64,000 nucleotides of DNA from Bacteroidales bacterium (GCA_014800535.1 JAAVFW010000011.1:105808-169807); one strand, 5' to 3'; counted from the first letter of the stretch, positions 43,025-52,494 are shown. Notes: generated by a model not told the origin, from the letters alone. Translations and numbers: made by a program.

Positions 43025-43063
43025 GAGAGAAGAGAGATTCGAAAAATCTTGACTGAGAGAGAA
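43001..43063 (+). repeat. Tandem 31/32-bp duplication across the glycosyltransferase stop codon
   Basis: Unit 1 (43001-43031) and unit 2 (43032-43063) both run GAGAGATTC...ATCTTG...CTGAGAGAGAA, differing by one indel and about two substitutions. A partial third GAGAC follows. Unit 1 contains the end of the gene (ERFRNLV and TGA). Confidence 0.85.
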
Positions 43064-43085
43064 GAGACAGCAAATTAAATTTTTT

Positions 43086-44045
43086 ATGGATATAGACGCA
43101 GTTATTACATGGGTTGACGGGAATGACCCCAAATTCCGGAAGAGAAGGAATAGTTATCTCTCGGCAGCCAGAGAAGATAAATTTCAGGATATCGGAGGCG
43201 ACCAACGCTTCGTTCAGAGTGACGAGATAAAGTTATGTGTCGCATCGATTATTCGTTTTGCGCCTTTTATAAAAAGAATATTTATAATTACCGACGGTCA
43301 GATTCCTGACATTTCAGACTTTCTGACCAAGAATTTCGGTGAGGATTATCCTGAGGTTAATTTTGTTGACCATCATGATATCTTTGTAAAGAATTCGAGT
43401 TTGCTTCCGGTGTTCAACTCTCTGTCGATTGAATCGATGATGAGCAATATCCCCGGTCTTTCTCAGCGATTTGTATATTTCAACGACGATTTTTTCCTGT
43501 TAAATCCGATAAAATCGACCGATTGGTTCACCCCGATGGGTATTCCGATTGTGTATGCGTCGATATGGCCGACATGGGTTTTGAGGGTATTGAGATACTT
43601 AAAGCCACGCAAACACGGTCATAAAGTGTTTGGATTTAAGGACTCCATGTTAAATGCAGCTCTAATCACCGGCAGTCAGACCGTACCGGTTATTACGCAT
43701 ACGCCTCATGCCATGCTGAAGTCAGGATGTCAGGCAATGTTGCGTCGTTACTCCGGGTCAGTGATGAAGAATGTGGCCCACAGATTCCGTCATCCATCTC
43801 AGTTCAATCCTCAGGTGCTGTATTATCTGACACAACCGGTTGAGTTTCGTAACTCTAAATCGGTCAGAGTGTTTCTGAAACCTCAAAAAGGACGGCACGG
43901 ATATATCAAGAGGAAGCTTAAGGAGATGGATCGTAAATCCGACAAGCTAAAATTCGGATGTATCAATTCCGTGGAGCAGATGAGTTTCCAGGATAAGAAA
44001 TTGTTTGAAAACTGGATTTGTCGCCGATTGAACATAAAGCTGTAA
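43086..44045 (+). CDS. Stealth-family sugar-phosphate transferase, copy 1
   Basis: The 319-residue protein belongs to the Stealth family, which includes capsule polymerases that link sugars through phosphodiesters and the animal GlcNAc-1-phosphotransferase. Conserved region 1 is AVITWVDGNDP (5-15). Region 2 comprises IRFAPFIKRIFIITDGQ (about 56-72), FNSLSIES (110-117), IPGLSQRFVYFNDDFFL (122-138). Region 3 is around THTPHAML, and region 4 is FGCINSVEQMSFQD near the end. No signal peptide is present, consistent with a cytoplasmic enzyme at the membrane. The donor is probably a UDP-sugar by family analogy. A second paralogue follows 30 bases later. Confidence 0.9.
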   Translation: MDIDAVITWVDGNDPKFRKRRNSYLSAAREDKFQDIGGDQRFVQSDEIKLCVASIIRFAPFIKRIFIITDGQIPDISDFLTKNFGEDYPEVNFVDHHDIFVKNSSLLPVFNSLSIESMMSNIPGLSQRFVYFNDDFFLLNPIKSTDWFTPMGIPIVYASIWPTWVLRVLRYLKPRKHGHKVFGFKDSMLNAALITGSQTVPVITHTPHAMLKSGCQAMLRRYSGSVMKNVAHRFRHPSQFNPQVLYYLTQPVEFRNSKSVRVFLKPQKGRHGYIKRKLKEMDRKSDKLKFGCINSVEQMSFQDKKLFENWICRRLNIKL

Positions 44046-44075
44046 TAACCCGATTTAACTGAAAGAAAAGAAGAT

Positions 44076-45044
44076 ATGGAACCGATAGACGCTGTGATAA
44101 CATGGGTTGACGGCGACGACCCTCTATTTGCCAGAAAAAGAGAGTCATATATGAACGGCAGTTCACTTCTCGAACGAGATGATATTGCCGGCATAACGCG
44201 CTATCGCTCATCTGGAGAGATTGATTGGTGTGTATGCTCAATCATGAAATTTGCACCTTGGATAAGGAAAATATATATTGTAACCGACGGTCAGAATCCT
44301 CATGTCGAAAGAAGCATCCGAAAGGTGTGTCCTGACAGTGAGATTCCGGTAGAGGTTGTAGACCATAAGGTGATCTTCAAGGGGTATGAGCAGGTGCTTC
44401 CCGTATTCAACAGTCTGTCAATCGAGACAGTGCTGTGGAGAATACCCGGACTCAGCGACCGGTTTATCTATTTCAACGACGACATGATGTTGTGGAACCC
44501 GGTGCAACCCTCCGACTTTTTTCAGGGAGACAAGCTGGTTGCCTACGGCTATATGCACAAGATGTTCACCGCGCGCTTCTGTCGTTTTATTGGAGGTTTG
44601 TCTCGCAATCCGCGCGTAACATTTCGCGATACAATGCTTAACGCTGCGTTGCTCTGGGGAGAGAATACATGGGGTAACTTCCTGCGTCTCGGACACGCAC
44701 CTTATTCGATGGATAAGAGATTCCTGGAGAAGTTTTTTGGACGTAACAGAGAGGCATTTTTCAATAATATCCGTCTGCGCTTTCGCGGACGTGACCAGTT
44801 TAATACTGTTGAACTGGGTGTGCTTGATGCCATGAGCGAAGGGAATCTTATTGTACGCGACAGTCGAAAATATCTGTTATATATCGAACCGCGCACAGAA
44901 GATAACGAACGCTTCGTTAAGGTTTTGGCAGCATGGAGCAGAAATCCGAAGGCTCTCTTCTGTTGTGTCAATTCTCTCGACCGTGGCAACTCCGAACAAA
45001 AGAGAATCCTGACCGAGATTATTAGCGAGAGATTATTGAATTAA
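44076..45044 (+). CDS. Stealth-family sugar-phosphate transferase, copy 2
   Basis: The 322-residue paralogue of the preceding gene has the same four Stealth regions: AVITWVDGDDP (6-16), FAPWIRKIYIVTDGQNP (59-75), FNSLSIET (111-118) and IPGLSDRFIYFNDDMML (123-139), GHAPYSMDK, and a C-terminal FCCVNSLDRGNSEQ. Motifs are better preserved than in copy 1 (APWIRKIYIVTDGQ is close to the family consensus), and the middle segments differ strongly, so the copies probably use different acceptors. It is tightly linked to copy 1 (30 bp) and to a LpxL-like acyltransferase (24 bp). Confidence 0.9.
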   Translation: MEPIDAVITWVDGDDPLFARKRESYMNGSSLLERDDIAGITRYRSSGEIDWCVCSIMKFAPWIRKIYIVTDGQNPHVERSIRKVCPDSEIPVEVVDHKVIFKGYEQVLPVFNSLSIETVLWRIPGLSDRFIYFNDDMMLWNPVQPSDFFQGDKLVAYGYMHKMFTARFCRFIGGLSRNPRVTFRDTMLNAALLWGENTWGNFLRLGHAPYSMDKRFLEKFFGRNREAFFNNIRLRFRGRDQFNTVELGVLDAMSEGNLIVRDSRKYLLYIEPRTEDNERFVKVLAAWSRNPKALFCCVNSLDRGNSEQKRILTEIISERLLN

Positions 45045-45068
45045 TTATAAGAAATATCGCTGAGATTA

Positions 45069-45950
45069 ATGAGGAAATTCAAGAATTTGCTCGAGATGTT
45101 TATCTTCGGGCTGGTGAAGTTTATCTCGTTATTCCCTTTTTGGATTCTATACGCTTTGAGCGACTTTTTATTCTTAATCGCTTATTATCTGATAGGTTAT
45201 AGAAAAAAAGTTGTAAGGAAAAATCTAAGGCTTGTTTTCCCGGAATTGGACGATAAGGAGAGGAAGCGTATAGAAAAAAGATTTTATCATCATCTGTGTG
45301 ATGTTATGGTTGAGACAATCAAATTGCTTTCCTTATCTGACAAGTCACTTGGGAAGAGAGTGACTGTGGTTGATGCTGAATTGGTCGATAAAAATTGTGA
45401 GGAAGGGAAATCGACAATATTGTTTCTCGGACACTACGGCAACTGGGAGTGGGTGCCATTCATAACCCGTCATTTTCACAAACAGCAGGTATTCGCACAG
45501 ATTTACAGTCCGCTTAAAGATTCAGCAGTAGGCAAAACTGTTCATGCAATCAGAAATCGTTTCGGAGCGGAGAATATTTCAAAGGAGAGAGCCTATCGTC
45601 GGCTGCTTGAAATTCAGCATAATGGCAAAAGGTTTGTAACCGGCTTTATCTCCGACCAACGTCCGCTCGGAACCAACCTGCATCATTGGACAAACTTTTT
45701 GGGCATTGACACCGCATATATGGCCGGAGGAGAGACAATCGGAAAACGCCTTGGTGCAGATTTTCTTTACCTTGATGTCAATAAGACCGGTCGCGGACGC
45801 TACACCTTGACATTCCGCCCTCTTGAGGTCAGAGAAGATGGTGAGGAGAATCCGGTCACTCGTGCTTACCTTCGAGAGATGGAAGCGACCATACGCCGCG
45901 ACCCGGCAATATGGCTCTGGAGTCATAACCGGTGGAAAGCGCGACGTTAA
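45069..45950 (+). CDS. LpxL/HtrB-like lysophospholipid (lipid A) acyltransferase
   Basis: The 293-residue protein has an N-terminal membrane anchor (about residues 10-40, FGLVKFISLFPFWILYALSD) and the Kdo2-lipid A acyltransferase-type fold. The catalytic motif is FLGHYGNWEWVPF, matching the family HxGNWE with His and Glu. Later conserved parts are RAYRRLLEIQ, FISDQRPLG, HHWTNFLGIDTAYMAGGETI (20) and AIWLWSHNRWK. It transfers fatty acyl groups, most likely to lipid A at the inner membrane. It closes the island with the Stealth genes. Its stop is only four bases from the convergent MBL-hydrolase stop. Confidence 0.9.
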   Translation: MRKFKNLLEMFIFGLVKFISLFPFWILYALSDFLFLIAYYLIGYRKKVVRKNLRLVFPELDDKERKRIEKRFYHHLCDVMVETIKLLSLSDKSLGKRVTVVDAELVDKNCEEGKSTILFLGHYGNWEWVPFITRHFHKQQVFAQIYSPLKDSAVGKTVHAIRNRFGAENISKERAYRRLLEIQHNGKRFVTGFISDQRPLGTNLHHWTNFLGIDTAYMAGGETIGKRLGADFLYLDVNKTGRGRYTLTFRPLEVREDGEENPVTRAYLREMEATIRRDPAIWLWSHNRWKARR

Positions 45951-45954
45951 GTTA

Positions 45955-46602
45955 TCAGACGTAAGGATTTGATTCTTTCTCGCGTCCGATTGTTGTCTGA
46001 CTCCCATGCCCCGGAAAGACAGTCACATCATCAGGCAATGTGAAGAGTTTGTTTACAATGCCATCGGCAAGATTCTGATAATTTCCGCCCGGAAGGTCTG
46101 TTCTTCCGATGCTCCCTTCAAAGAGGATGTCGCCGTCAATCAGAAATTTATCTTCCTTATCATAGAGAGCTATGTGACCGGGAGCATGTCCGGGCACATG
46201 AATCACATTGAGCTTCCCATTACCCAACGAAATAACATCACCCTCCTTAAGTTCATTGACATCGGTGATATCGTCAACCTTAAACGGCAGCCCGAACATC
46301 TGAGCCTGAGAGGAAAGAATGGAGCCTAACATAAGGTCAGCAGGATGAGCCATTCCCTTGACACCATATTTTTTTTCTATATATGAATTGCCGATGCAAT
46401 GGTCAATATGAAGATGAGTGTTGATGAGATATTTCACCTTCAGACCATTCTTTTCGATAAAATTGTCGATTGCTTTTCTCTCCTCATCGTTTATCATTCC
46501 GGGGTCGATTATGGCACACTCCTTTGAGTCTGAAGAATAAACAACGTATGTATTGATTCCGAACAATGAGAATCCGAAACGGGCAATTTTAAGATTAGGC
46601 AT
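45955..46602 (-). CDS. MBL-fold metallohydrolase (glyoxalase II-like)
   Basis: I start at 46602 (MPNLKIARFGFSLFGINTYV, 215 residues), overlapping the rsmG end by eight bases; the longer in-frame version begins inside rsmG. The metallo-beta-lactamase fold has NTHLHIDHCIGN (HxHxDH zinc motif), VIHVPGHAPGHIALY, LIDGDILFEGSIGRTDLPGG and VFPGHGSQTTIGRE, placing it in the glyoxalase II/persulfide dioxygenase-like subgroup. The physiological substrate is uncertain. It is translationally coupled to rsmG. Its 3' end abuts the acyltransferase gene. Confidence 0.9.
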   Translation of the reverse strand: MPNLKIARFGFSLFGINTYVVYSSDSKECAIIDPGMINDEERKAIDNFIEKNGLKVKYLINTHLHIDHCIGNSYIEKKYGVKGMAHPADLMLGSILSSQAQMFGLPFKVDDITDVNELKEGDVISLGNGKLNVIHVPGHAPGHIALYDKEDKFLIDGDILFEGSIGRTDLPGGNYQNLADGIVNKLFTLPDDVTVFPGHGSQTTIGREKESNPYV

Positions 46603-47218
46603 GGGTATAGACAATTTTTTTAGTTTCAAAAAAAGGAAGGTCAAAGCTTGGGTAGAGGTCCATCACTTCCGAAGAGTTTTTGATTTTGCGTAACTCTGCA
46701 TTCAGGTCGCCCCCTTTTAAGGTTATGAGGCCGTTAGGCAGAGCGTTCCGTTGTTGCTTTGAAATATTTTTGCGGCAGAGTTTCAACAAATCTTCCTGAG
46801 GCATCACAGCGCGACTAACGACAAAATCGAACTTATCATGACATTCGCCTATGTCGCCATGTTGAAACGTCACATTTTTCAGACCGGCAGCCTGAGCAAT
46901 CTCCCGCGCAACCTTTATTTTTTTTCCAATGCGGTCAATTAAATGGAAATGCACCTCCGGAAACAAAACGGCCAAAGGGAGACCGGGAAGACCGCCGCCG
47001 GAACCGAAATCAAGCACCTCTGAACCCGGAGTGAAACGCAGCATCCTTGCAATGGAAAGGGAATGGAGGAGATGATTTATTTCCAGATTGTCGATGTCTT
47101 TGCGCGAAATGACATTGATTTTCTCGTTCCATTCAGGATATAACTTCATCATTGTTTCGAGTTGCTGTTTCTGCACCTCCGTCAATGATGGAAAATATTT
47201 TTCAATGTTGCTAATCAT
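46595..47218 (-). CDS. rsmG: 16S rRNA (guanine(527)-N(7))-methyltransferase RsmG
   Basis: This 207-residue SAM-dependent enzyme methylates G527 in 16S rRNA, a site linked to streptomycin response. The SAM-binding motif is VLDFGSGGGLPGLPLAVLFP, flanked by HLIDRIGKKIKVAREIAQAA and FVVSRAVMPQEDLL, all typical of RsmG (GidB). Length is normal. It is the first gene of a two-gene minus-strand unit with the MBL hydrolase. A minus-strand TAATTTTG (47271-47264) lies 46 bases before the ATG and may be the -7 box; no matching -33 is visible. Confidence 0.95.
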   Translation of the reverse strand: MISNIEKYFPSLTEVQKQQLETMMKLYPEWNEKINVISRKDIDNLEINHLLHSLSIARMLRFTPGSEVLDFGSGGGLPGLPLAVLFPEVHFHLIDRIGKKIKVAREIAQAAGLKNVTFQHGDIGECHDKFDFVVSRAVMPQEDLLKLCRKNISKQQRNALPNGLITLKGGDLNAELRKIKNSSEVMDLYPSFDLPFFETKKIVYTHA

Positions 47219-47437
47219 GTTATAAGGTTGTGGGAGAGTGTTTGATGTGTCGTTACTGACCTACAAAATTAATAAAATAACCGGTAAAAATATAATTCTC
47301 AGAATAAAAAAGAGTTTGGCGAATTAAAATAAAAGTTGTAAATTCGCATGTTAATACTGATTAGAGAAAAAGAAAATGTGTGTGGTAAAATCGAAATAGA
47401 AATTATCTTGCACGCTTTCATAAACTGACAATAAATA

Positions 47438-47842
47438 ATGGAACTCGAAGGAAAGATTATTCAGGAACTTCCCCTGCAGGAAGGTGTATCAAAAGCCGGT
47501 CGACCCTGGAAGAAAAGAGAATGGGTGCTTGAGACATTCGGCAACTATCCGCGCACAGTTAAATTTCATGTCTTTGGCGATCGTGCAGACACAATGAATA
47601 TTGAGGTTGGAAAAACTTACTCACTTTCCATAGATATCGAAAGCCGTGAATATGCCGGAAGATGGTACACAGACGTGAGTGCATTTGCAGCACGCGAAAT
47701 AGCACCGGCAGCACCTCAGACCACATTTGGCGCGCCCGCTGCTCCCGCTGCACCCGGTGTCGGTTCGCCGATTCCTCCCGTTGCTCCCGCAACAGACTTC
47801 ATGCCTTCATCTGATGCCGGTAATGATGACCTTCCGTTTTAA
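47438..47842 (+). CDS. DUF3127 family OB-fold-like protein with an SSB-type acidic tail
   Basis: The 134-residue protein has an N-terminal DUF3127 domain (about residues 1-85; GKIIQELPLQEGVSKAGRPW, WVLETFGNYPRTVKFHVFGD), an OB-like fold related to single-stranded DNA-binding proteins. A Pro/Ala-rich linker follows (about 88-120), and the chain ends in DDLPF. That ending resembles the DDDIPF tip by which bacterial SSB recruits repair and replication partners. I infer a nucleic-acid-binding or partner-docking role; this is not established for the family. It is followed by a very strong bidirectional terminator. Confidence 0.82.
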   Translation: MELEGKIIQELPLQEGVSKAGRPWKKREWVLETFGNYPRTVKFHVFGDRADTMNIEVGKTYSLSIDIESREYAGRWYTDVSAFAAREIAPAAPQTTFGAPAAPAAPGVGSPIPPVAPATDFMPSSDAGNDDLPF

Positions 47843-47860
47843 ATAAAACTTTAGATAAAG

Positions 47861-47907
47861 AAAAGATTGAATCCTGTCTTAACTTTTAAGGCAGGATTCA
47901 ATCTTTT
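47861..47907 (+). terminator. Bidirectional intrinsic terminator after the DUF3127 gene
   Basis: A 22-bp stem (47861-47882 with 47886-47907, one G-U) closes on a 3-base loop and is flanked by A- and T-tracts, so it can work on both strands. Confidence 0.92.
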
Positions 47908-47943
47908 AAGTTTTCTGTCAAACCATACCGATTTTATGCCTAT

Positions 47944-47974
47944 TTTGAAATATTGTTGAAAATGATTAACTTTG
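47944..47974 (+). promoter_or_regulatory. Promoter of the glycogen module
   Basis: TTTG (47944-47947), a 19-base spacer and TAACTTTG (47967-47974). The roughly 90-base leader contains a GGGG/CCCC hairpin (48023-48026 with 48047-48050). Confidence 0.75.
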
Positions 47975-48071
47975 CAATTATCTGAAATAAAACTGGAAAC
48001 GATTGTTTCGCATTTATAAAGAGGGGTAAATTTTTTATTGTGCATTCCCCCGACAGGTAAAAAGATTTAGA

Positions 48072-49760
48072 ATGGGTAAAAAAACAGAAGAGAAAAATAA
48101 CGATACTATCGGACTTCTGACAGAGGTTAGTTGGGAAGTCTGTAATAAGGTCGGAGGTATTTTTACCGTGCTTTCAACAAAGGCACGTTGTCTTAAAGAG
48201 CAGTTTGGCGACCGTTTGGTTTTTATAGGTCCCGATGTGTGGACTGACGATAATCCCTCTCCTTGGTTTGACGAAAAGAAGAGACTTTTGAAATCAGCCT
48301 CTTCCAAGATGAAACTTCCAATGGGTATTTCCATCAGAGTGGGACGTTGGAAGATTCCCGGCACACCGATTGCCGTGCTTGTCAAGTTTGACGGAGTTTA
48401 CGAACATTTAAACACTGTTTTTGGAAAGATGTGGGAGGAATTTAAAGTTGATTCCCTCCATGCTTACGGCGACTATAACGAAGGGTGTGCTTTTGCCGTT
48501 GCCTCAGCAATCGTGATTCGCTCGCTTGTGGAATATCTTGAAATTGGTGAAGCTGAGACTGTTGCTCACTTCAATGAGTGGACATCAGGCATGGGCTTGC
48601 TTTATCTGCGTTCTGTAATGCCGCAGGCCGCCTCAATCTTCACCACCCATGCCACAAGCATCGGACGCAGCATTTGCGGCAACGGTAAACCTCTTTATGA
48701 ATATTTTGAGAACTATAACGGCGACCAAATGGCCTACGAGCTTAATATGGAAGCCAAACACTCGCTTGAAAAGCGGGCTGCGCAATATGCAGATTGTTTC
48801 ACCACCGTCAGCGATGTTACGGCTCTCGAATGTAGTCAACTCCTTGACGTCACACCTGATGTTGTCACTCCCAACGGGTTTGAACCCGATTTTGTCCCTT
48901 CGTCGGCAAAATGGAAGAAACTCAGAACAAACGGGCGAAATCGTCTTTTTGAGATTGTTGAGGCACTGACCGGTCATCGTCCGGATTCCGAGGCCCTGAT
49001 TGTGGCCACATCCGGAAGAAATGAATATCGCAATAAGGGGCTCGATATGTTTATCGACTCGATGGTTGCTTTGGCAGAAAAGAATGAGGAAAAGGAGATT
49101 TGTGCCTTTATTCTTGTCCCTGCTTGGGTCAAGGAACCATCTGAATCACTTCTTAAGAAACTATCAGGAAACGGAGGTGAAGCGGAATATCCGGATTTTG
49201 CAACTCATCGTCTGAATAATGAAGATTCCGACAACGTTTTCCGACGTCTGTCACAACTACGCGCTGAAGGAAGAATAGGAGGAAATCGTAAGGTCAGCAT
49301 AGTCTACATACCGTGTTATCTTGACGGCTCGGACGGAGTGTTGAATATTGCATATTACGACCTTCTTCCGGCAATTGATATGACCATCTTCGCCTCATAT
49401 TATGAGCCGTGGGGGTACACACCTCTTGAAAGTGTAGCTTTCGGAGTTCCAACTCTGACAACCGACAAGGCCGGTTTCGGAAAGTGGGTTGAAGGTATTT
49501 CCCGCAACTCTTTAAGCGAGTTCGGTGTTAAAGTAATAGAGCGGAATGACAATAATTATGCTTCGGCAGTTGGTCAGATTGCCGGAGAGGTGTTACGTTA
49601 TGCCGCTTCGGGGAAAGAAGTGAGAAAAATGGCTCGTGAAGGCGCTGAGAAAACAGCATCTCTCGCCGATTGGTCAAAATTTATCGGTTATTACGACCAA
49701 GCGTTTGAAATTGCAATGCAGAAACGCAACGCGCGTATGGCTGAAAAAAATAAGAAATAG
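48072..49760 (+). CDS. Glycogen synthase, GT3 (eukaryote-like) type
   Basis: The 562-residue glucosyltransferase extends alpha-1,4-glucan. It is of the GT3 family, as in animals and fungi, rather than the bacterial GT5 GlgA. Diagnostic parts are TEVSWEVCNKVGGIFTVLST (residues 17-36), HFNEWTSGMGLLYLR, TTHATSIGRSI, VVTPNGFEPDF and the C-terminal EPWGYTPLESVAFGVPTLTT region containing the paired Glu residues. The family uses UDP-glucose in eukaryotes; the bacterial donor is less certain. A glucan phosphorylase gene follows after 68 bp, forming a synthesis/breakdown pair with no branching enzyme nearby. Confidence 0.93.
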   Translation: MGKKTEEKNNDTIGLLTEVSWEVCNKVGGIFTVLSTKARCLKEQFGDRLVFIGPDVWTDDNPSPWFDEKKRLLKSASSKMKLPMGISIRVGRWKIPGTPIAVLVKFDGVYEHLNTVFGKMWEEFKVDSLHAYGDYNEGCAFAVASAIVIRSLVEYLEIGEAETVAHFNEWTSGMGLLYLRSVMPQAASIFTTHATSIGRSICGNGKPLYEYFENYNGDQMAYELNMEAKHSLEKRAAQYADCFTTVSDVTALECSQLLDVTPDVVTPNGFEPDFVPSSAKWKKLRTNGRNRLFEIVEALTGHRPDSEALIVATSGRNEYRNKGLDMFIDSMVALAEKNEEKEICAFILVPAWVKEPSESLLKKLSGNGGEAEYPDFATHRLNNEDSDNVFRRLSQLRAEGRIGGNRKVSIVYIPCYLDGSDGVLNIAYYDLLPAIDMTIFASYYEPWGYTPLESVAFGVPTLTTDKAGFGKWVEGISRNSLSEFGVKVIERNDNNYASAVGQIAGEVLRYAASGKEVRKMAREGAEKTASLADWSKFIGYYDQAFEIAMQKRNARMAEKNKK

Positions 49761-49828
49761 AATGAAAACTCCGGATTAAATATAGCTCCGGATAATAAAT
49801 AGAGAGAAAAAAATAGTTATCAATAGAT

Positions 49829-52390
49829 ATGAAACTACAGGTAAGTAATTCAAATCAGCCGGTCTGGCACAACATCACAGTGACCTCCGAGCTGCCCAAG
49901 GAGCTGAAGCCCCTTGAGGAAATGAGTAAGAACCTTTGGTGGGTATGGAACAGTGAGGGAAAGAAACTGTTCCGCGATCTCGACCATGATTTGTGGCGTG
50001 CAGTGGGAGAGAACCCTGTCATGTTGCTTCAGAAAATATCTTACGAACGATATAACGAGATTCTGAAAGACAGCGTAATGCTTGACCGCATCAACGATGT
50101 TTACGCATCGTTCAAGGAATATATGAAACAGCCGATGCGCGATGACATCCCCTCTGTTGCATATTTCTCAATGGAATATGGTCTTTGCAACTGTCTGAAA
50201 ATCTATTCAGGAGGTCTCGGCGTGCTTGCCGGCGACTATATCAAGCAGGCTTCCGACAGCCGCGTCAACATGGTAGCTGTCGGTTTCCTTTATCGTTATG
50301 GCTACTTCACACAGTCGCTCAGCCTCGACGGTCAGCAGATTGCCAACTATGAGGCTCAGAACTTCGATCAGCTTCCCATCGAGCAGGTGCTCGGTGAAGA
50401 TGGTCTGCCGATGCTTCTTGAAGTGCCTTATCCCGGCAGAATCATTTACTGTAATGTTTGGCGTGTCAACGTCGGTCGTATGAAGCTTTATCTGCTCGAC
50501 ACCGATAATGACCGTAACTCCGAATATGACCGCCCGATTACTCACAAACTTTACGGCGGCGATTGGGAAAACCGTCTGAAACAGGAATACCTTCTTGGCA
50601 TTGGCGGTATCTACATGCTCAACCGCCTTGGCATCAAGACTGACATCTATCATGCCAACGAAGGTCATGCCGCTCTTATGAACCTTCAGCGTCTTGTTGA
50701 TTACGTTCAGAAGGATCATCTTCCCTTCAATGTGGCTCTGGAAGTTGTGCGTGCATCATCACTTTACACCGTTCACACCCCCGTGCCCGCCGGACACGAC
50801 TATTTTGAAGAATCACTCTTCGGAAAATATCTTGGCGAATATCCCGCCAAACTTGGCATCTCATGGAATGACCTTATCAACATGGGTCGTGAGAACCCCG
50901 ACACAAATGAGAAATTCTCAATGAGTGTCTTCGCTCTTAACACATGTCAGGAGGCAAACGGTGTCAGTTGGCTGCACGGAGAGGTCTCAAAGAAGATGTT
51001 TGCCGGTGTCTGGAAGGGTTACAGTCCTGAGGAATCGCATGTAGGTTATGTCACCAACGGTGTGCACATGCCGACTTGGGCAGCCTCTGAATGGAAGGGT
51101 TTCTACTATGAGAAGCTCGGACCTGAAGTGTTTAAGGATCAGAGTAACCCTGAGGTGTGGAAAGGTATTTTCGATGTTCCCGACGACGAAATCTGGAACA
51201 TGAGAATGACGCTTAAGAATAAATTTATCGACTTTGTCCGTGGCGACTTCAAAGAGAAATGGATAAAGAATCAGGGTGACCCCTCGCAGGTGATGAAGAT
51301 TGTCGACAAGATTAATCCCAATGCTCTGATTATAGGTTTCGCACGTCGCTTCGCCACATATAAGCGCGCACATCTTCTCTTCACCGACCTTGATCGTCTC
51401 GCAAAGATTGTCAACAACGAGAAATATCCCGTTCAGTTCATCTTCTCAGGAAAGGCACATCCCGCCGATGGTGCCGGACAGGGACTTATCAAGCGTATCA
51501 TTGAGGTGAGCCGCATGCCCCAGTTCCTGGGTAAGATTATCTTCCTTGAAGACTACAACATGATTGTTGCGAAACGTCTTGTCACCGGTGTGGATATCTG
51601 GTTGAACACACCGACACGTCCGTTGGAAGCATCCGGCACATCCGGAGAGAAAGCTGAAATGAACGGTGTGTTGAACTTCTCAGTGCTCGACGGCTGGTGG
51701 TATGAAGGTTATCGTTTCGATGAAAAAGCCGGATGGGCACTGACAGAGAAACGCACATTCACCGATCAGGCTCAGCAGGACCGTCTTGACGCAGCTACAA
51801 TCTATTCTATGCTTGAAAACGAGATTGTTCCCCTTTACTTCAATAAGAATTATAAGGGTTACAGCCCCGAATGGATTCAGTATATCAAGCGTTCAATCGG
51901 TCATATCGCACCGCATTTCACAATGAAGCGTCAGCTTGACGATTACATCGCACGTTTCTACATCCCCGAATCACGTCGCTCGGCACGCCTTGAGGCTAAC
52001 GACTTTGCAAAGGCTCGCGAGATTGTAGCCTGGAAAGAGGATGTGGCTTCAAAATGGAATCAGATCGAAGTGCTCAGCGTAAACTATGATGATGATCATG
52101 GCTCGACATTCCGCACCGGCAGCGAGCTCACAGTGAAATGTCAGCTTGACACAAAGGGCCTTGGCGATTCAATCGGTGTGGAACTCGTTTATTACCGTGA
52201 CCACGACGGAGTGAGCACATATCAGGGAGCTGAGGATTTGAAGATTGTGGCTGTCGACGGCACAGTCGCTACCTACGAATTGACAACCAAGCTGAAAGAA
52301 GCAGGTTCAATTCGCTACGCCTTGAGAATGTATCCTAAATGCAGCGAACTTCCTCATCGAATGGATTTCGCTTATGTTCGCTGGATTTGA
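49829..52390 (+). CDS. glgP: Alpha-glucan phosphorylase (GT35)
   Basis: The 853-residue enzyme phosphorolyses alpha-1,4-glucan to glucose-1-phosphate using PLP. The N-terminal DUF3417-like segment ([20 protein letters not shown]) marks the short GT35 subtype. Further motifs are [35 protein letters not shown] and [32 protein letters not shown] holds the lysine that should bind PLP. About 110 C-terminal residues form an extra beta domain. It pairs with the GT3 synthase upstream and ends at a strong terminator. Confidence 0.95.
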   Translation: MKLQVSNSNQPVWHNITVTSELPKELKPLEEMSKNLWWVWNSEGKKLFRDLDHDLWRAVGENPVMLLQKISYERYNEILKDSVMLDRINDVYASFKEYMKQPMRDDIPSVAYFSMEYGLCNCLKIYSGGLGVLAGDYIKQASDSRVNMVAVGFLYRYGYFTQSLSLDGQQIANYEAQNFDQLPIEQVLGEDGLPMLLEVPYPGRIIYCNVWRVNVGRMKLYLLDTDNDRNSEYDRPITHKLYGGDWENRLKQEYLLGIGGIYMLNRLGIKTDIYHANEGHAALMNLQRLVDYVQKDHLPFNVALEVVRASSLYTVHTPVPAGHDYFEESLFGKYLGEYPAKLGISWNDLINMGRENPDTNEKFSMSVFALNTCQEANGVSWLHGEVSKKMFAGVWKGYSPEESHVGYVTNGVHMPTWAASEWKGFYYEKLGPEVFKDQSNPEVWKGIFDVPDDEIWNMRMTLKNKFIDFVRGDFKEKWIKNQGDPSQVMKIVDKINPNALIIGFARRFATYKRAHLLFTDLDRLAKIVNNEKYPVQFIFSGKAHPADGAGQGLIKRIIEVSRMPQFLGKIIFLEDYNMIVAKRLVTGVDIWLNTPTRPLEASGTSGEKAEMNGVLNFSVLDGWWYEGYRFDEKAGWALTEKRTFTDQAQQDRLDAATIYSMLENEIVPLYFNKNYKGYSPEWIQYIKRSIGHIAPHFTMKRQLDDYIARFYIPESRRSARLEANDFAKAREIVAWKEDVASKWNQIEVLSVNYDDDHGSTFRTGSELTVKCQLDTKGLGDSIGVELVYYRDHDGVSTYQGAEDLKIVAVDGTVATYELTTKLKEAGSIRYALRMYPKCSELPHRMDFAYVRWI

Positions 52391-52416
52391 TGAGAACAGA
52401 GAATTGTAACTTATAT

Positions 52417-52465
52417 AAAAAAAGAAACTGTTCGACAAACTCAATTGTCGAACAGTTTCTTTTTT
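52417..52465 (+). terminator. Bidirectional terminator between glgP and the Omp28-like gene
   Basis: A stem of about 21 bp (52417-52438 with 52445-52465) with loop ACTCAA, flanked by A-tract and T-tract, serves both convergent genes. Confidence 0.93.
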
Positions 52466-52494
52466 ATGAGGTTGTCTAATGACCAGGTTCTTTG

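Noticed and set aside
43086-45044. Full capsule polysaccharide locus
   Set aside because: No flippase, polymerase (Wzy), Wza/Wzc or nucleotide-sugar synthesis genes accompany the two Stealth genes.
47700-47815. Ala/Pro-coding repeat in the DUF3127 gene as a mobile or CRISPR-like repeat
   Set aside because: It is an in-frame low-complexity linker with no regular spacing.
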